A DNA stretch of 64,000 nt from DASXUG01 sp036504995 (GCA_036504995.1 DASXUG010000017.1:1-64000); one strand, 5' to 3'. Counted from the stretch's first letter, positions 52,457 through 61,724 are shown. The notes: generated by a model not told the origin, from the letters alone. Program-made: numbers and translations.

Positions 52457-52492
52457 GTCTAGTGTTTTTACTTGGTCTAGCATTTTTGCTTG
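52457..52492. repeat. imperfect 18-bp tandem repeat upstream of mltF
   Basis: GTCTAGTGTTTTTACTTG (52457-52474) and GTCTAGCATTTTTGCTTG (52475-52492) agree at 15 of 18 positions, 32 nt before the mltF start. Confidence 0.65.
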
Positions 52493-52519
52493 ATGTATAG
52501 AGTGTGCGATTGAATTAAG

Positions 52520-52549
52520 CTAGAGTGTCTGACGTACCAAACACTCTAG
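52520..52549 (-). terminator. stem-loop after ppiA
   Basis: CTAGAGTGT (52520-52528) pairs perfectly with ACACTCTAG (52541-52549) around a 12-nt loop, 16 nt past the ppiA stop on the minus strand. The T-tract is poor. Confidence 0.45.
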
Positions 52550-52565
52550 TTGACTCAAAATGCAC

Positions 52566-53123
52566 TTATTCTTTGATTGTTACAGATTCAATCGTGATCG
52601 TTTGAATTGGCACATCGCCACCATCGGTTGGCATATGGGCAATTTTCTGCACTACGTCTAAACCTTTTGTGACTTTACCAAATACTGTATAGCCCCAACC
52701 ACGCTCGGTTTTATCGGTGTAGTTTAGAAACGTGTTGTTGGTCACATTGATAAAAAATTGCGCGGTGGCTGAGTGCGGGTCGCCGGTGCGCGCCATGGCA
52801 ATGGTGCCTAATGCGTTAGTAAGGCCGTTATCTGCTTCATTTTTAATCGGTGCACGGGTTTTCTTTTCATTCAGGTCTTTATCCATGCCGCCACCTTGAA
52901 TCATAAAGTTGGAGATGACGCGGTGAAAAATAGTGCCTGAGTAAAAGCCATCTTTGGCATACTGTACAAAATTAGCAACTGTGTTAGGTGCTTTTTCTTT
53001 ATTCAACTCAACGACAATTAGGCCTTGGCTAGTTTTGATTTCAGCAACAGGCCCAGCCCAAGCAAGGCTTGCACTCATCAATAAAATGCCTGCTAATGTG
53101 GTAGATATTTGTTTTGAAAGCAT
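52566..53123 (-). CDS. ppiA: periplasmic peptidyl-prolyl cis-trans isomerase (cyclophilin)
   Basis: This 185-residue cyclophilin catalyses proline isomerisation in periplasmic protein folding. A signal peptide (LAGILLMSASLAWA) precedes the domain with FHRVISNFMIQGGG, ATAQFFINVTNN and WGYTVFGKVTKGLDVV. The active-site Arg of FHRV and Phe/Gln of QFFINV are kept. It sits 17 nt downstream of serB on the minus strand. The signal peptide favours PpiA over the cytoplasmic PpiB. Confidence 0.93.
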   Translation of the reverse strand: MLSKQISTTLAGILLMSASLAWAGPVAEIKTSQGLIVVELNKEKAPNTVANFVQYAKDGFYSGTIFHRVISNFMIQGGGMDKDLNEKKTRAPIKNEADNGLTNALGTIAMARTGDPHSATAQFFINVTNNTFLNYTDKTERGWGYTVFGKVTKGLDVVQKIAHMPTDGGDVPIQTITIESVTIKE

Positions 53124-53140
53124 ATGCGTCCTTTGGAAAG

Positions 53141-53986
53141 TTATGTATTGAATAAGTGAATTAAACCATCTAGCCCGCTATGGTTCAACGCAAAGCTGGC
53201 TTGTTGTTGCACAATAGGTTTTGCATGGTAGGCAACGCCAGCAGCTGCAACGCTCATCATTTTGAGGTCATTAGCGCCATCGCCAATCGCTATGACTTGG
53301 TCAGCATTTAAACCTAATTGTTCACGAGTTTGAGTTAAAAAATCTGCCTTGGCTTGGGCATCGACAATATTCCCTAAAATATTGCCAGTGAGTTTACCGT
53401 CGATAATTTCCAGTGTATTAGATTGTGCAAAGTCTAGCCCGAGTAGTGATTTGACGTGATTCGCAAAAAAAGTAAAGCCACCAGAAACTAGTAGGGTTTT
53501 GATATTGTGTTGCTTGCAAGTTTGTATCCAAGCTTGCGCACCAGGATTGAGTTGTAAACGTTCATCAATTACACGTTTTAATGCAGTTTCATCTAGCCCT
53601 TTAAGCAATGCAACACGGCGGCGCAGGCTTTCCGCGAACTCAATCTCGCCACGCATCGCGCTTTCGGTAATGGCGGCAACCTGTGGTTTAATCCCTTGCA
53701 TATCGGCGATCTCATCAATACATTCGATATTGATAAGCGTGGAATCCATATCCATCACCGCTAACCCTATGTTTTTTAATGTAAGACGGTCAGGTACGTA
53801 GGCGTAATCGATATTTTCCTTCATGCAAAACTGAACAATTGTAGTCAATATGTTGTCTTGTTTAGGTAGGTAATAAGCATGCTCGCCGATTTGCACAAAT
53901 TGTACGCCTTGTTGTGCTTGGCTAAGCAGGTAAATGTGATGGAGGTGGTGATCACGAATGTTTTTATTTTGAATAACTAAGCGCAT
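53141..53986 (-). CDS. serB: phosphoserine phosphatase
   Basis: SerB makes serine from phosphoserine. The 281-residue HAD enzyme has nucleophile Asp79 and acid Asp81 in MDMDSTLINIECIDEIAD, the SGGFTFF motif (motif II Ser) and GDGANDLKMM (motif IV). About 70 N-terminal residues form an ACT-like regulatory domain, as in E. coli SerB. It leads a serB-ppiA pair and diverges from the PAS-GGDEF-EAL gene over 235 nt. Confidence 0.95.
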   Translation of the reverse strand: MRLVIQNKNIRDHHLHHIYLLSQAQQGVQFVQIGEHAYYLPKQDNILTTIVQFCMKENIDYAYVPDRLTLKNIGLAVMDMDSTLINIECIDEIADMQGIKPQVAAITESAMRGEIEFAESLRRRVALLKGLDETALKRVIDERLQLNPGAQAWIQTCKQHNIKTLLVSGGFTFFANHVKSLLGLDFAQSNTLEIIDGKLTGNILGNIVDAQAKADFLTQTREQLGLNADQVIAIGDGANDLKMMSVAAAGVAYHAKPIVQQQASFALNHSGLDGLIHLFNT

Positions 53987-54066
53987 ATTCTAGCTTTATT
54001 TGAGAAGTAGTTTGGTTTTGCTGGCATGTAGAATCAGAGCATGAATTATACCTAGCCGTGAGAGAG

Positions 54067-54117
54067 TCGATGTAAGTAATTTATTCAAAACGTCGAATAA
54101 TAAAAATTTTACATCGA
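54067..54117. other. nested inverted repeat upstream of c-di-GMP gene
   Basis: Outer arms TCGATGTAA (54067-54075) and TTACATCGA (54109-54117) enclose inner arms TTATTC (54081-54086) and GAATAA (54095-54100). It lies between serB and the PAS-GGDEF-EAL gene and could be an RNA stem-loop in a leader or a regulator site. Confidence 0.45.
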
Positions 54118-54221
54118 AATCAAATTAGCCATGCGTATGTGGATAGTCTTAATTTTTAAATAATCCTGTTAATTTTGATGGTGTTTGTGTTGATATTAAT
54201 AAATATCGCTAGGAAGTTTGT

Positions 54222-56324
54222 GTGCAAAAAGATTTAACTTTAAACGATTTTAATCTGTTGTTAGATAATTTCAATGGCATGATTTACCAGTGTTTGTTTG
54301 ATGAGCACTGGACTATGGTTTTTCTGAGCGAGGGTTGCTACAAACTAACTGGGTATTTGCCTCGCCAACTTCTTAATAATAATCTAATTTCTTACTCTGA
54401 TCTTATTGTTGAAGAGCATCGCGAGCATGTCTATCAAGTGAACTCACAAGCGGTCACCAGTAATCAAAGTTTTGATCTGGAGTATTTAATTAAGCATGCA
54501 AACGGCCAGTTAGTATGGGTTAATGAGCATAGTGTTCCAGTTTACGACGAGGCTGGAAATATAAAATATATTCAAGGCTATATTCAAGACATTACACAAT
54601 CTAAAGCCGCAGAAAAGCTGTTGCGTGATACTGAAATGCGGTATCGATCAATCTTTGAAAATTCAATTGATGGTATTTTTCAGACCTCTCCCGAAGGGCG
54701 GTATATTGCCGTTAATCAATCGCTGGCTGATATTTATGGCTATTCAAGTTGTGAGACTCTGATTCAGGGCATGCAAGATATTGAAGGTCAATTGTATGTT
54801 GAACATTCCAGACGTGAGCAATTTATACAGGAGATGGACCTCCACGGCTCGGTGACAGACTTTGAATCTCAAGTCTATCGTAAAGATAAGTCTATTATTT
54901 GGATATCCGAGAGCGCGCGTAAGGTCTATGACGATTCGGGCAGCTTAATTTATTACGAAGGTGCCGTAAGAGATATTACTGAACGTAAGCGTGTGGAAGA
55001 CGAGGTTGAGTTTCATGCGATGCATGATGGATTAACGGGTTTACCCAATCGCTACTATTTCAACCAAGAGTTACAACAAGGTATTGATCGTTGTCGGTTA
55101 ACGCATGCTAAATTAGCAGTTGTATTTGTTGGGATAGATCATTTTAGGCTCATTAACGACAGTATGGGGCTGGAAGTCGGTGATCAGTTGCTAATTGCCA
55201 TGGGTAAACGCATTTCAGAAAATATTCGTGCAGTAGACTTTGTTGCAAGACTGAGTGGAGATGAGTTTGCCATATTGTTAGCCAATGTTGATCACGTTGA
55301 GGATATTCGGTATCTAGATGATTTTGAAGTAAATATTCAGCGCATAATGTCGGCATTCTCCCTGCCTTTTGTCATCAATAATCTGGATTATGTGGTTTCA
55401 TGCAGCATAGGTATGAGTGTTTACCCCCATCATGGGGAAACGGCCAGCAAGCTGTTAAAAAGATCTGACATTGCTCTGCAAGAGGCCAAACGAGCTGGGC
55501 GTAAGACCTACAAAATATATAACCAGTTATTGGGCAAAGCCCAAGATGATCGTTTGCTGATGGAGTACAACCTTAGGCTTGCTATTGAAAAAAATGAGTT
55601 TCTATTGCATTACCAGCCCAAGGTTAGTTTTGATACCAATAAAGCTGTGGGTGCTGAAGCGTTAATTCGCTGGCAGCCTAAAGATGGACCCATGGTGCCA
55701 CCTTTATCCTTTATTGAAATCGCAGAGCACTCTGGCTTGATTGTTAGCATAGGAGCTTGGGTGTTAAAGGAGGCTTGCCGCAAAACGCATGAGTGGAATA
55801 CAAGATTTGGGATTCGCAATACAATTGCGGTCAATGTATCTCACGTACAATTCAGGCAGGAGGGCTTTTTAGCTTCGGTTGAAGCTGCCTTGATGGAAAC
55901 GGGTTTGCCGCCATCGTTACTTGAATTAGAAATTACAGAAAGTTTGGCTGCTAGTGATGTTGAAACCTTCATAGAAAAGCTGCATTTGTTGAAAAGTATC
56001 GGAGTCAGTTTAGCTATTGATGATTTTGGCACTGGCTACTCTAGTTTGACTTACCTAAAAGACTTTCCGATTGACTCTTTAAAAATTGATCAGGCATTCG
56101 TTAGAAAGCTTGAAAAAGAGCCTGCTAATGCCGCTATCTTAAAGGCGATTGTGGTGTTAGGGCAGAGCTTAAACATGAAGGTGGTTGCCGAAGGTGTTGA
56201 GACTGAGTATCAAAAGGCCTATTTAAGAGCACTCGGCTGCGACTTGTACCAAGGTTTCCTGTTCAGCAAGCCAGTTTCTGAGCAAGCCTACGAGCAGTTG
56301 TTGGCTGACAATAACATCAGCTAA
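54222..56324 (+). CDS. PAS-PAS-GGDEF-EAL cyclic-di-GMP turnover protein
   Basis: This 700-residue cytoplasmic protein has two PAS domains (about 8-125 and 137-260), a diguanylate cyclase domain and an EAL phosphodiesterase domain. The cyclase motif is SGDEF (345-349), a variant of GGDEF seen in some active enzymes. The EAL motif is at 479-481 (AEALIRW), with the metal and catalytic residues of AIDDFGTGYSS and LKIDQAFVRKL present. Phosphodiesterase activity is therefore likely; cyclase activity is less sure. GTG 54222 is supported by AGGAAG at 54211-54216. No transmembrane segment is seen, so the PAS domains sense an internal signal. Confidence 0.92.
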   Translation: MQKDLTLNDFNLLLDNFNGMIYQCLFDEHWTMVFLSEGCYKLTGYLPRQLLNNNLISYSDLIVEEHREHVYQVNSQAVTSNQSFDLEYLIKHANGQLVWVNEHSVPVYDEAGNIKYIQGYIQDITQSKAAEKLLRDTEMRYRSIFENSIDGIFQTSPEGRYIAVNQSLADIYGYSSCETLIQGMQDIEGQLYVEHSRREQFIQEMDLHGSVTDFESQVYRKDKSIIWISESARKVYDDSGSLIYYEGAVRDITERKRVEDEVEFHAMHDGLTGLPNRYYFNQELQQGIDRCRLTHAKLAVVFVGIDHFRLINDSMGLEVGDQLLIAMGKRISENIRAVDFVARLSGDEFAILLANVDHVEDIRYLDDFEVNIQRIMSAFSLPFVINNLDYVVSCSIGMSVYPHHGETASKLLKRSDIALQEAKRAGRKTYKIYNQLLGKAQDDRLLMEYNLRLAIEKNEFLLHYQPKVSFDTNKAVGAEALIRWQPKDGPMVPPLSFIEIAEHSGLIVSIGAWVLKEACRKTHEWNTRFGIRNTIAVNVSHVQFRQEGFLASVEAALMETGLPPSLLELEITESLAASDVETFIEKLHLLKSIGVSLAIDDFGTGYSSLTYLKDFPIDSLKIDQAFVRKLEKEPANAAILKAIVVLGQSLNMKVVAEGVETEYQKAYLRALGCDLYQGFLFSKPVSEQAYEQLLADNNIS

Positions 56325-56455
56325 TATCTACAGCAGGTGGTCTATTAAATTGAGTTTAAGGCGCGACGTATTAACTCATTAGTAGCGTAATCACGCGATT
56401 TGCGCGAAAATGACACATTGTTTCAATTTTTCTCAATTTTATTAAAAGCATTGTC

Positions 56456-57649
56456 ATGAATTTACATGAATTCCAAGCCAAACAGTTATTGCAACGTTAT
56501 GGCATTCCCGTCCCCGTTGGGCAAGTGGTTCAATCTGCAGAAGCTGCTGCTGCTGCCACAAAAGAAATCTCAGGTAGTGCGTGGGTGGTCAAGGCCCAAG
56601 TACATGCGGGTGGCCGTGGTAAAGCTGGTGGTGTCAAAATTGTTAAAAGTGATGATGAGGCACAGTCAGTCGCTTATGGTTTACTTGGTAAGTCATTGGT
56701 GACCTATCAAAATGCCCCTGATGGGCAGCCTGTTCACCAGTTGTTAGTTGAGCAAACTCTGCCTATTGCACGCGAATTATATTTGTCGATGTTGGTTGAT
56801 CGTAGTCTTGAGCGTGTGGTAATGGTGGCCTCTAGTGCAGGTGGTATGGATATTGAAGAAATCGCTGCCACACACCCAGAGCAAATCTTGCAAGAAGTGT
56901 GCGATCCGCTGAATGGTCTCGTTGATTTCCAAGCGAGAAATATTGCGTTTGCCTTAGGTTTGGCTGGTGATCAAATCAGTGCATTTACCAAATTGGCAAA
57001 AGGACTGTATAAATTATTTAAAGAAAATGATCTGGCGTTATTAGAAATTAACCCCTTAATCGTTACCACCGATGGCAAACTCGTTGCGCTCGATTGCAAG
57101 ATGAGTGTGGATGATAATGCGCTTTATCGTCAAAAATCGCTGGCAGAGCAGCGCGACTGGTCACAAGATGATGCAAAGGAAGCTGATGCACATCATGCAG
57201 GTTTAAACTACATTGCACTCAATGGCAATATTGGCTGTATGGTCAATGGGGCTGGTCTAGCAATGGCCACGATGGATTTGATCCAGTTGCATGGGGGCGC
57301 TCCTGCTAACTTCTTAGATGTAGGTGGTGGCGCAACGGCAGAAACAGTCGCTAAAGCCTTTAAAATTATTCTGGCAGATCAGCAGGTTAAAGCGATTTTG
57401 GTCAATATTTTTGGTGGCATTATGCGCTGCGATATTATTGCCGAAGGCATTATGACTGCGGTGCGCGAAGTGGGCATTCAAATTCCTGTTGTCGTCCGTT
57501 TAGAAGGGACGAACGTTGATTTAGGTAAGAAAATGTTGAGAGAAAGTGGTTTAAATATTATTTCTGCAGAAAACTTAACCGATGCTGCTAAGCAAGCCGT
57601 TAATTCTGTAAAACTTAACGCTGCTAAAGACGGCGCGGTGGCATCATGA
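56456..57649 (+). CDS. sucC: succinyl-CoA synthetase beta subunit
   Basis: SucC is the ATP-grasp subunit of ADP-forming succinyl-CoA synthetase in the TCA cycle. The 397-residue protein (E. coli 388) begins with NLHEFQAKQLLQRYGIPVP and has VKAQVHAGGRGKAGGVK, LALLEINPLIVT, and ANFLDVGGGA and NIFGGIMRCD. Its ATG has no visible ribosome site. The 4-nt overlap with sucD (57646-57649) indicates coupled translation. Confidence 0.97.
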   Translation: MNLHEFQAKQLLQRYGIPVPVGQVVQSAEAAAAATKEISGSAWVVKAQVHAGGRGKAGGVKIVKSDDEAQSVAYGLLGKSLVTYQNAPDGQPVHQLLVEQTLPIARELYLSMLVDRSLERVVMVASSAGGMDIEEIAATHPEQILQEVCDPLNGLVDFQARNIAFALGLAGDQISAFTKLAKGLYKLFKENDLALLEINPLIVTTDGKLVALDCKMSVDDNALYRQKSLAEQRDWSQDDAKEADAHHAGLNYIALNGNIGCMVNGAGLAMATMDLIQLHGGAPANFLDVGGGATAETVAKAFKIILADQQVKAILVNIFGGIMRCDIIAEGIMTAVREVGIQIPVVVRLEGTNVDLGKKMLRESGLNIISAENLTDAAKQAVNSVKLNAAKDGAVAS

Positions 57650-58524
57650 GTATTTTAATCAACAAAGATACTAAAGTACTTTGTCAGGGGTTTACTGGTA
57701 AGCAGGGCACCTTCCACTCTGAGCAGGCGCTGGCTTACGGCACCAAAATGGTGGGTGGTGTAACGCCTGGCAAAGGCGGGCAGTTACATTTAAATTTGCC
57801 TGTTTTTAACACCATGCGTGATGCCGTGCGTGAAACTAACGCTAATGCAAGCGTAATTTACGTGCCACCAGCATTCGCCGCTGATTCAATTTTAGAGGCT
57901 TGTGATGCGGGCGTAGAACTGATTGTTTGTATTACAGAGGGTATCCCAGTATTGGATATGCTCAATGTGAAGGCAGCACTGAAAGCCAATCATGTACGTT
58001 TAGTTGGCCCCAACTGTCCTGGAGTGATTACACCAGATGAATGTAAAATCGGCATCATGCCTGGTAGCATTCATTTGCGTGGTAAGGTGGGGATTGTTTC
58101 GCGCTCAGGTACGCTCACCTACGAAGCGGTACATCAAACTACGGCGTTAGGCTTGGGTCAAACTACCTGTGTTGGCATTGGCGGAGACCCTATTCGTGGC
58201 ATGAACTTTATTGATTGCTTAGCGCTGTTTCAGGCTGACCCAGAGACCGAAGCCATTATTATGGTGGGTGAAATTGGTGGCGCGGATGAAGAGGCTGCGG
58301 CTGAATATATTAAGAGCTATGTCACTAAACCCGTTGCTGGATATATTGCGGGGCAAACGGCTCCTAAAGGCAAACGCATGGGGCATGCAGGTGCAATTAT
58401 TTCGGGTGGTAGCGGTAAGGCTGAAGATAAAATACGTGCTTTAGAGCAAGCAGGCGTTGTGGTCGCAAGTTCTCCAGCAGAGTTGGGTGAAGCTGTGCTA
58501 GCGGCAATAAAAGCTTCAAAATAA
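57646..58524 (+). CDS. sucD: succinyl-CoA synthetase alpha subunit
   Basis: SucD binds CoA and is phosphorylated on an active-site histidine. The 292-residue protein has CQGFTGKQGTFHSEQA (CoA loop), VGPNCPGVITP, VSRSGTLTYEAV and the phospho-His247 in MGHAGAIISGG. It overlaps sucC and is followed 9 nt later by the ankyrin protein, which may share the transcript. Confidence 0.97.
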   Translation: MSILINKDTKVLCQGFTGKQGTFHSEQALAYGTKMVGGVTPGKGGQLHLNLPVFNTMRDAVRETNANASVIYVPPAFAADSILEACDAGVELIVCITEGIPVLDMLNVKAALKANHVRLVGPNCPGVITPDECKIGIMPGSIHLRGKVGIVSRSGTLTYEAVHQTTALGLGQTTCVGIGGDPIRGMNFIDCLALFQADPETEAIIMVGEIGGADEEAAAEYIKSYVTKPVAGYIAGQTAPKGKRMGHAGAIISGGSGKAEDKIRALEQAGVVVASSPAELGEAVLAAIKASK

Positions 58525-58533
58525 GGAAAATTG

Positions 58534-59499
58534 ATGCAAATTGGTACTCAAATTAACGTAAAGGTAATCTGGTTTGTCAGTTTGTTGTTGATCATTCTGG
58601 CGGGTGGGGTGCATGCGGATGAAGATGTGCCTTACTTGCTCACAGCATCTGCTAAGGGAGACTTAGCAGCCGTGAAAGCGATGCTGAAAAGTGGTGTAAA
58701 TCCAAATACCAAAGATGCGGATGGTGTAACAGCCTTGATGTATGCGGCACGGAAAAATCAGGCTTTAGCTGCGCAAGCATTATTAGAAAAAGGCGCTAAC
58801 CCAAACATGCAAGAAAAAACGGGCTGGACCGCACTAATGTTTGCAGCTAAAAAAGACTACTTGCTTACGGTAAATGCATTGCTTGATGGAGGCGCTGATC
58901 CTAAGGTTAGAGATGCATCTGGTTGGAGCGCATTAGGGCTTGCCGCGACATCAGGCTTTGCTGACGTCGTGACTACATTATTGCAACACGGGGTCGATGC
59001 AAACTCAAAAAGCGATGACGGTAAAACAGTGCTGATGTATGCCGCTAAAAGTGGTGATGTTGCAACGATAGAGGCATTGCTTACTAATGGTGCAAACCCT
59101 AGCGCACGTGATCGCTTAGGGGTGACGGCGCTCATGTATGCTGCTAAAGGCGGACAAGTCAAAGCACTTGATACATTGCTAGATAAAGGTGCGGTGCTTG
59201 ATGAGCAAGATAGCTCAGGGTGGACAGCACTGAACTGGGCTGTGAGTAAAAATCAGTTGGAGGCCATGCGTTTGTTGATTTCCAAAGGGGCCGATGTCAA
59301 TAATCAAGATACAGGAGGGACGCCGATTCTGCACTTCGCAGTCAATGCTGGTAATGTAGACATGGTGAAATTGTTGATCGCAAGTAAAGTAGATGTGAAA
59401 GCCAAAGATCGTTACAGCTTAACTGCCCTTGTATATGCGCTTAAAGGGAATAAAACAGAGATTGCACAGATGATAAAGGCGGCTGGTGGTAACTATTAG
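58534..59499 (+). CDS. exported ankyrin-repeat protein
   Basis: This 321-residue protein has a signal peptide (VIWFVSLLLIILAGGVHA) and then about nine consecutive 33-residue ankyrin repeats filling the whole mature protein (for example GVTALMYAARKNQ, GWTALMFAAKKD, GVTALMYAAKGG). It is a periplasmic protein-interaction scaffold with no enzymatic domain. AAGGAAAA precedes ATG 58534. It lies between sucD and nadE and may be co-transcribed with sucCD. Its partner is unknown. Confidence 0.88.
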   Translation: MQIGTQINVKVIWFVSLLLIILAGGVHADEDVPYLLTASAKGDLAAVKAMLKSGVNPNTKDADGVTALMYAARKNQALAAQALLEKGANPNMQEKTGWTALMFAAKKDYLLTVNALLDGGADPKVRDASGWSALGLAATSGFADVVTTLLQHGVDANSKSDDGKTVLMYAAKSGDVATIEALLTNGANPSARDRLGVTALMYAAKGGQVKALDTLLDKGAVLDEQDSSGWTALNWAVSKNQLEAMRLLISKGADVNNQDTGGTPILHFAVNAGNVDMVKLLIASKVDVKAKDRYSLTALVYALKGNKTEIAQMIKAAGGNY

Positions 59500-59554
59500 T
59501 TGGTATGGTTATTTGTTGTTGAAAAGTCAGTCATTAAATTAAGGTCGTAAGTCA

Positions 59555-61180
59555 ATGCAGCAAGTAGTATCACAAATTAGTCTGGCTATTGCGCAAATCA
59601 ATTGTACGGTGGGTGATCTCATAGGTAATTGCGCTAAGATTGTGCAACAGGCACAGCAGGCCTATGCGCAAGGCGCAAGTTTAATGCTGACGCCAGAGCT
59701 GGCGTTAAGTGGTTATCCGCCAGAGGACTTATTGCTACGCGATGATTTTAATCAAGCTTGCCAGCAAGCCCTCAAGGCCTTGGCTGAAAATATCCCAAGC
59801 GCGCTCACAGTGATTGTCGGGCATCCGCACAAGCATCATGGTAAATGCTTTAACGCTGCTTCTGTGTTGCAGTCAGGCAAGATTACTCATACCTATCACA
59901 AACATGCCCTACCTAATCATACTGTGTTTGATGAGGTGCGTTATTTTGCATCTGGACACGAACCTCTTGTGTTTGAACATCAAGGTATTCGTTGCGGGGT
60001 GTTGGTCTGCGCGGATGTTTGGGAGAAAACCCCCGCGCAGCTAGCCAAAAAAGCGGGTGCAGAATTACTATTGGTGTTGAATGCCTCCCCCTATCACACG
60101 GACAAGCAATCATCGCGTCATGAAGTTGCACGTAGCCGCGTTGAAGAAACTGGGCTGGCACTGGTATATGCAAATATGGTGGGTGGGCAAGATGAGCTGG
60201 TGTTTGATGGTGCTTCATTTGTGCTGGATAAATCTGGGGTTCTGACGCAGCAACTGCCTGAGTTTGTGGAGATGTTGTCGATTGTGCGTATAGATGCGGG
60301 AGACCTTGAACCTGTGTCGGCTGAGATTGTACCCACCATGCTTCTTGAAGCATCTGTTTACCGCGCCTTGTGCTTGGGTTTGCACGATTACGTGATTAAA
60401 AATGGCTTTCCTAGTGTAGTGCTCGGGTTGTCGGGTGGCATCGATTCAGCGCTTACTTTAGCAATAGCGGTAGATGCTTTAGGCGCAGACAAAGTGCGTG
60501 TTGTTATGATGCCCTCTGAGTTTACTGCCAATATGAGTGTGAATGATGCGCATGAAATGGCGCAGCGAGTTGGTGTACGCTATTCAGAGTTGCCGATTAA
60601 ATCGCTATTTGAAGGTTTTAGAGTGACACTTGCGGAAGAGTTTGCAGGTCTGCCTTTTGATACCGCAGAAGAAAATCTACAGGCTCGTATACGTGGCATG
60701 TTATTAATGGCGTTATCCAACAAATTTGGCAGTATTGTGCTTACTACAGGCAATAAAAGTGAGATGGCAGTGGGATACTCCACTTTGTACGGAGACATGG
60801 CGGGCGGTTTTTCATTGTTGAAAGATGTCCCCAAGACCTTGGTGTATAAACTTTCAGCGTACCGTAATAGCCTATCACCAGTGATTCCTGAGCGTATCAT
60901 ATTACGCCCGCCTTCCGCAGAGCTAAGGCACGGGCAAACTGACCAAGATAGCCTGCCACCATACGATGTGCTAGACGCTATCATGGAGGCCTATGTTGAG
61001 CACGACTGTAGTCGCAAAGACATCGTGGCTCTAGGCTATCGGCAACAAGATGTGTCACGCGTGGCAGACTTGATTGATCGGAATGAATATAAGCGACGCC
61101 AAGCGCCAATTGGCGTGCGAATTACGCAAAGAGGATTTGGCAAAGATAGGCGTTATCCTATAACATCCAAATTCAGGTAG
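59555..61180 (+). CDS. nadE: glutamine-dependent NAD+ synthetase
   Basis: NadE amidates deamido-NAD to NAD using ammonia from glutamine. The 541-residue protein has an N-terminal nitrilase-type glutaminase domain with its Glu (ELALSGYPPEDLL), Lys (YHKHALPNH) and Cys (LVCADVWE) residues. The synthetase domain has the P-loop LGLSGGIDSALTLAIA and TTGNKSEMAVGYSTLYGD. This is the long, glutamine-using form. It is followed by a PII gene after 186 nt, linking it to nitrogen status. Confidence 0.96.
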   Translation: MQQVVSQISLAIAQINCTVGDLIGNCAKIVQQAQQAYAQGASLMLTPELALSGYPPEDLLLRDDFNQACQQALKALAENIPSALTVIVGHPHKHHGKCFNAASVLQSGKITHTYHKHALPNHTVFDEVRYFASGHEPLVFEHQGIRCGVLVCADVWEKTPAQLAKKAGAELLLVLNASPYHTDKQSSRHEVARSRVEETGLALVYANMVGGQDELVFDGASFVLDKSGVLTQQLPEFVEMLSIVRIDAGDLEPVSAEIVPTMLLEASVYRALCLGLHDYVIKNGFPSVVLGLSGGIDSALTLAIAVDALGADKVRVVMMPSEFTANMSVNDAHEMAQRVGVRYSELPIKSLFEGFRVTLAEEFAGLPFDTAEENLQARIRGMLLMALSNKFGSIVLTTGNKSEMAVGYSTLYGDMAGGFSLLKDVPKTLVYKLSAYRNSLSPVIPERIILRPPSAELRHGQTDQDSLPPYDVLDAIMEAYVEHDCSRKDIVALGYRQQDVSRVADLIDRNEYKRRQAPIGVRITQRGFGKDRRYPITSKFR

Positions 61181-61250
61181 CTGAAGTTTTCAGCGTTTGG
61201 GTTTCAAGACGTTTAGGATTAAAACTTAGTTAAGAAATTTAGTTAAGTTA

Positions 61251-61268
61251 AGTGGTAAGATTACCACT
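61251..61268. promoter_or_regulatory. palindrome between nadE and the PII gene
   Basis: AGTGGTAA-GA-TTACCACT is a perfect 8-bp dyad 98 nt upstream of the PII start. No T-run follows, so an operator is more likely than a terminator. A possible -35/-10 pair (TTGAAT 61309-61314, TGTAAT 61331-61336) lies downstream. Confidence 0.4.
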
Positions 61269-61366
61269 AGACGTTGCATTGAAATAGCTGGTAAGAGGCG
61301 TGATTTTATTGAATCGCACAATGAGTAGTATGTAATAATAATGACATATTTAGGTAGGGGACCCCA

Positions 61367-61705
61367 ATGAAAAAAATCGAAGCAATTGTAAAGCCATTTA
61401 AACTAGATGAAGTACGTGAAGCGCTTTCTGAAATTGGTGTAAACGGTTTAACCGTCACTGAAGTTAAAGGTTTTGGCCGTCAAAAAGGCCACACTGAGTT
61501 ATATCGTGGCGCTGAGTATGTGGTAGATTTTTTGCCAAAGATTAAAATTGAGTTAGTGGTCGCCGAAGATATGGTTGAATCTGCTATGGATGCCATTGTT
61601 AAATCTGCCAGAACAGGAAAAATCGGTGATGGTAAGATTTTTGTGACCTCAGTAGAGCAAGTGATCCGTATTCGTACTGGTGAAACTGGTGAAGCGGCTA
61701 TCTAA
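61367..61705 (+). CDS. glnB: nitrogen regulatory protein PII
   Basis: PII senses 2-oxoglutarate, ATP/ADP and, through uridylylation, glutamine, and controls GlnE, NtrB and AmtB. The 112-residue protein has Tyr51 (YRGAEYVVDFLPK) as the uridylylation site, the T-loop and the C-terminal signature TGKIGDGKIFVTSVEQVIRIRTGE (split here as TGKIGDGKIFV and VIRIRTGE). GlnB and GlnK cannot be told apart with certainty; linkage to nadE and lack of amtB favour GlnB. AGGTAGGGG precedes the ATG. Confidence 0.93.
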   Translation: MKKIEAIVKPFKLDEVREALSEIGVNGLTVTEVKGFGRQKGHTELYRGAEYVVDFLPKIKIELVVAEDMVESAMDAIVKSARTGKIGDGKIFVTSVEQVIRIRTGETGEAAI

Positions 61706-61724
61706 GTTTAACTTCGGCTAAGTC

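Noticed and set aside
61357..61365. GGGGACCCC just before the PII gene as a hairpin or operator
   Set aside because: A one-base centre cannot form a hairpin and the G-run is explained as the ribosome binding site.
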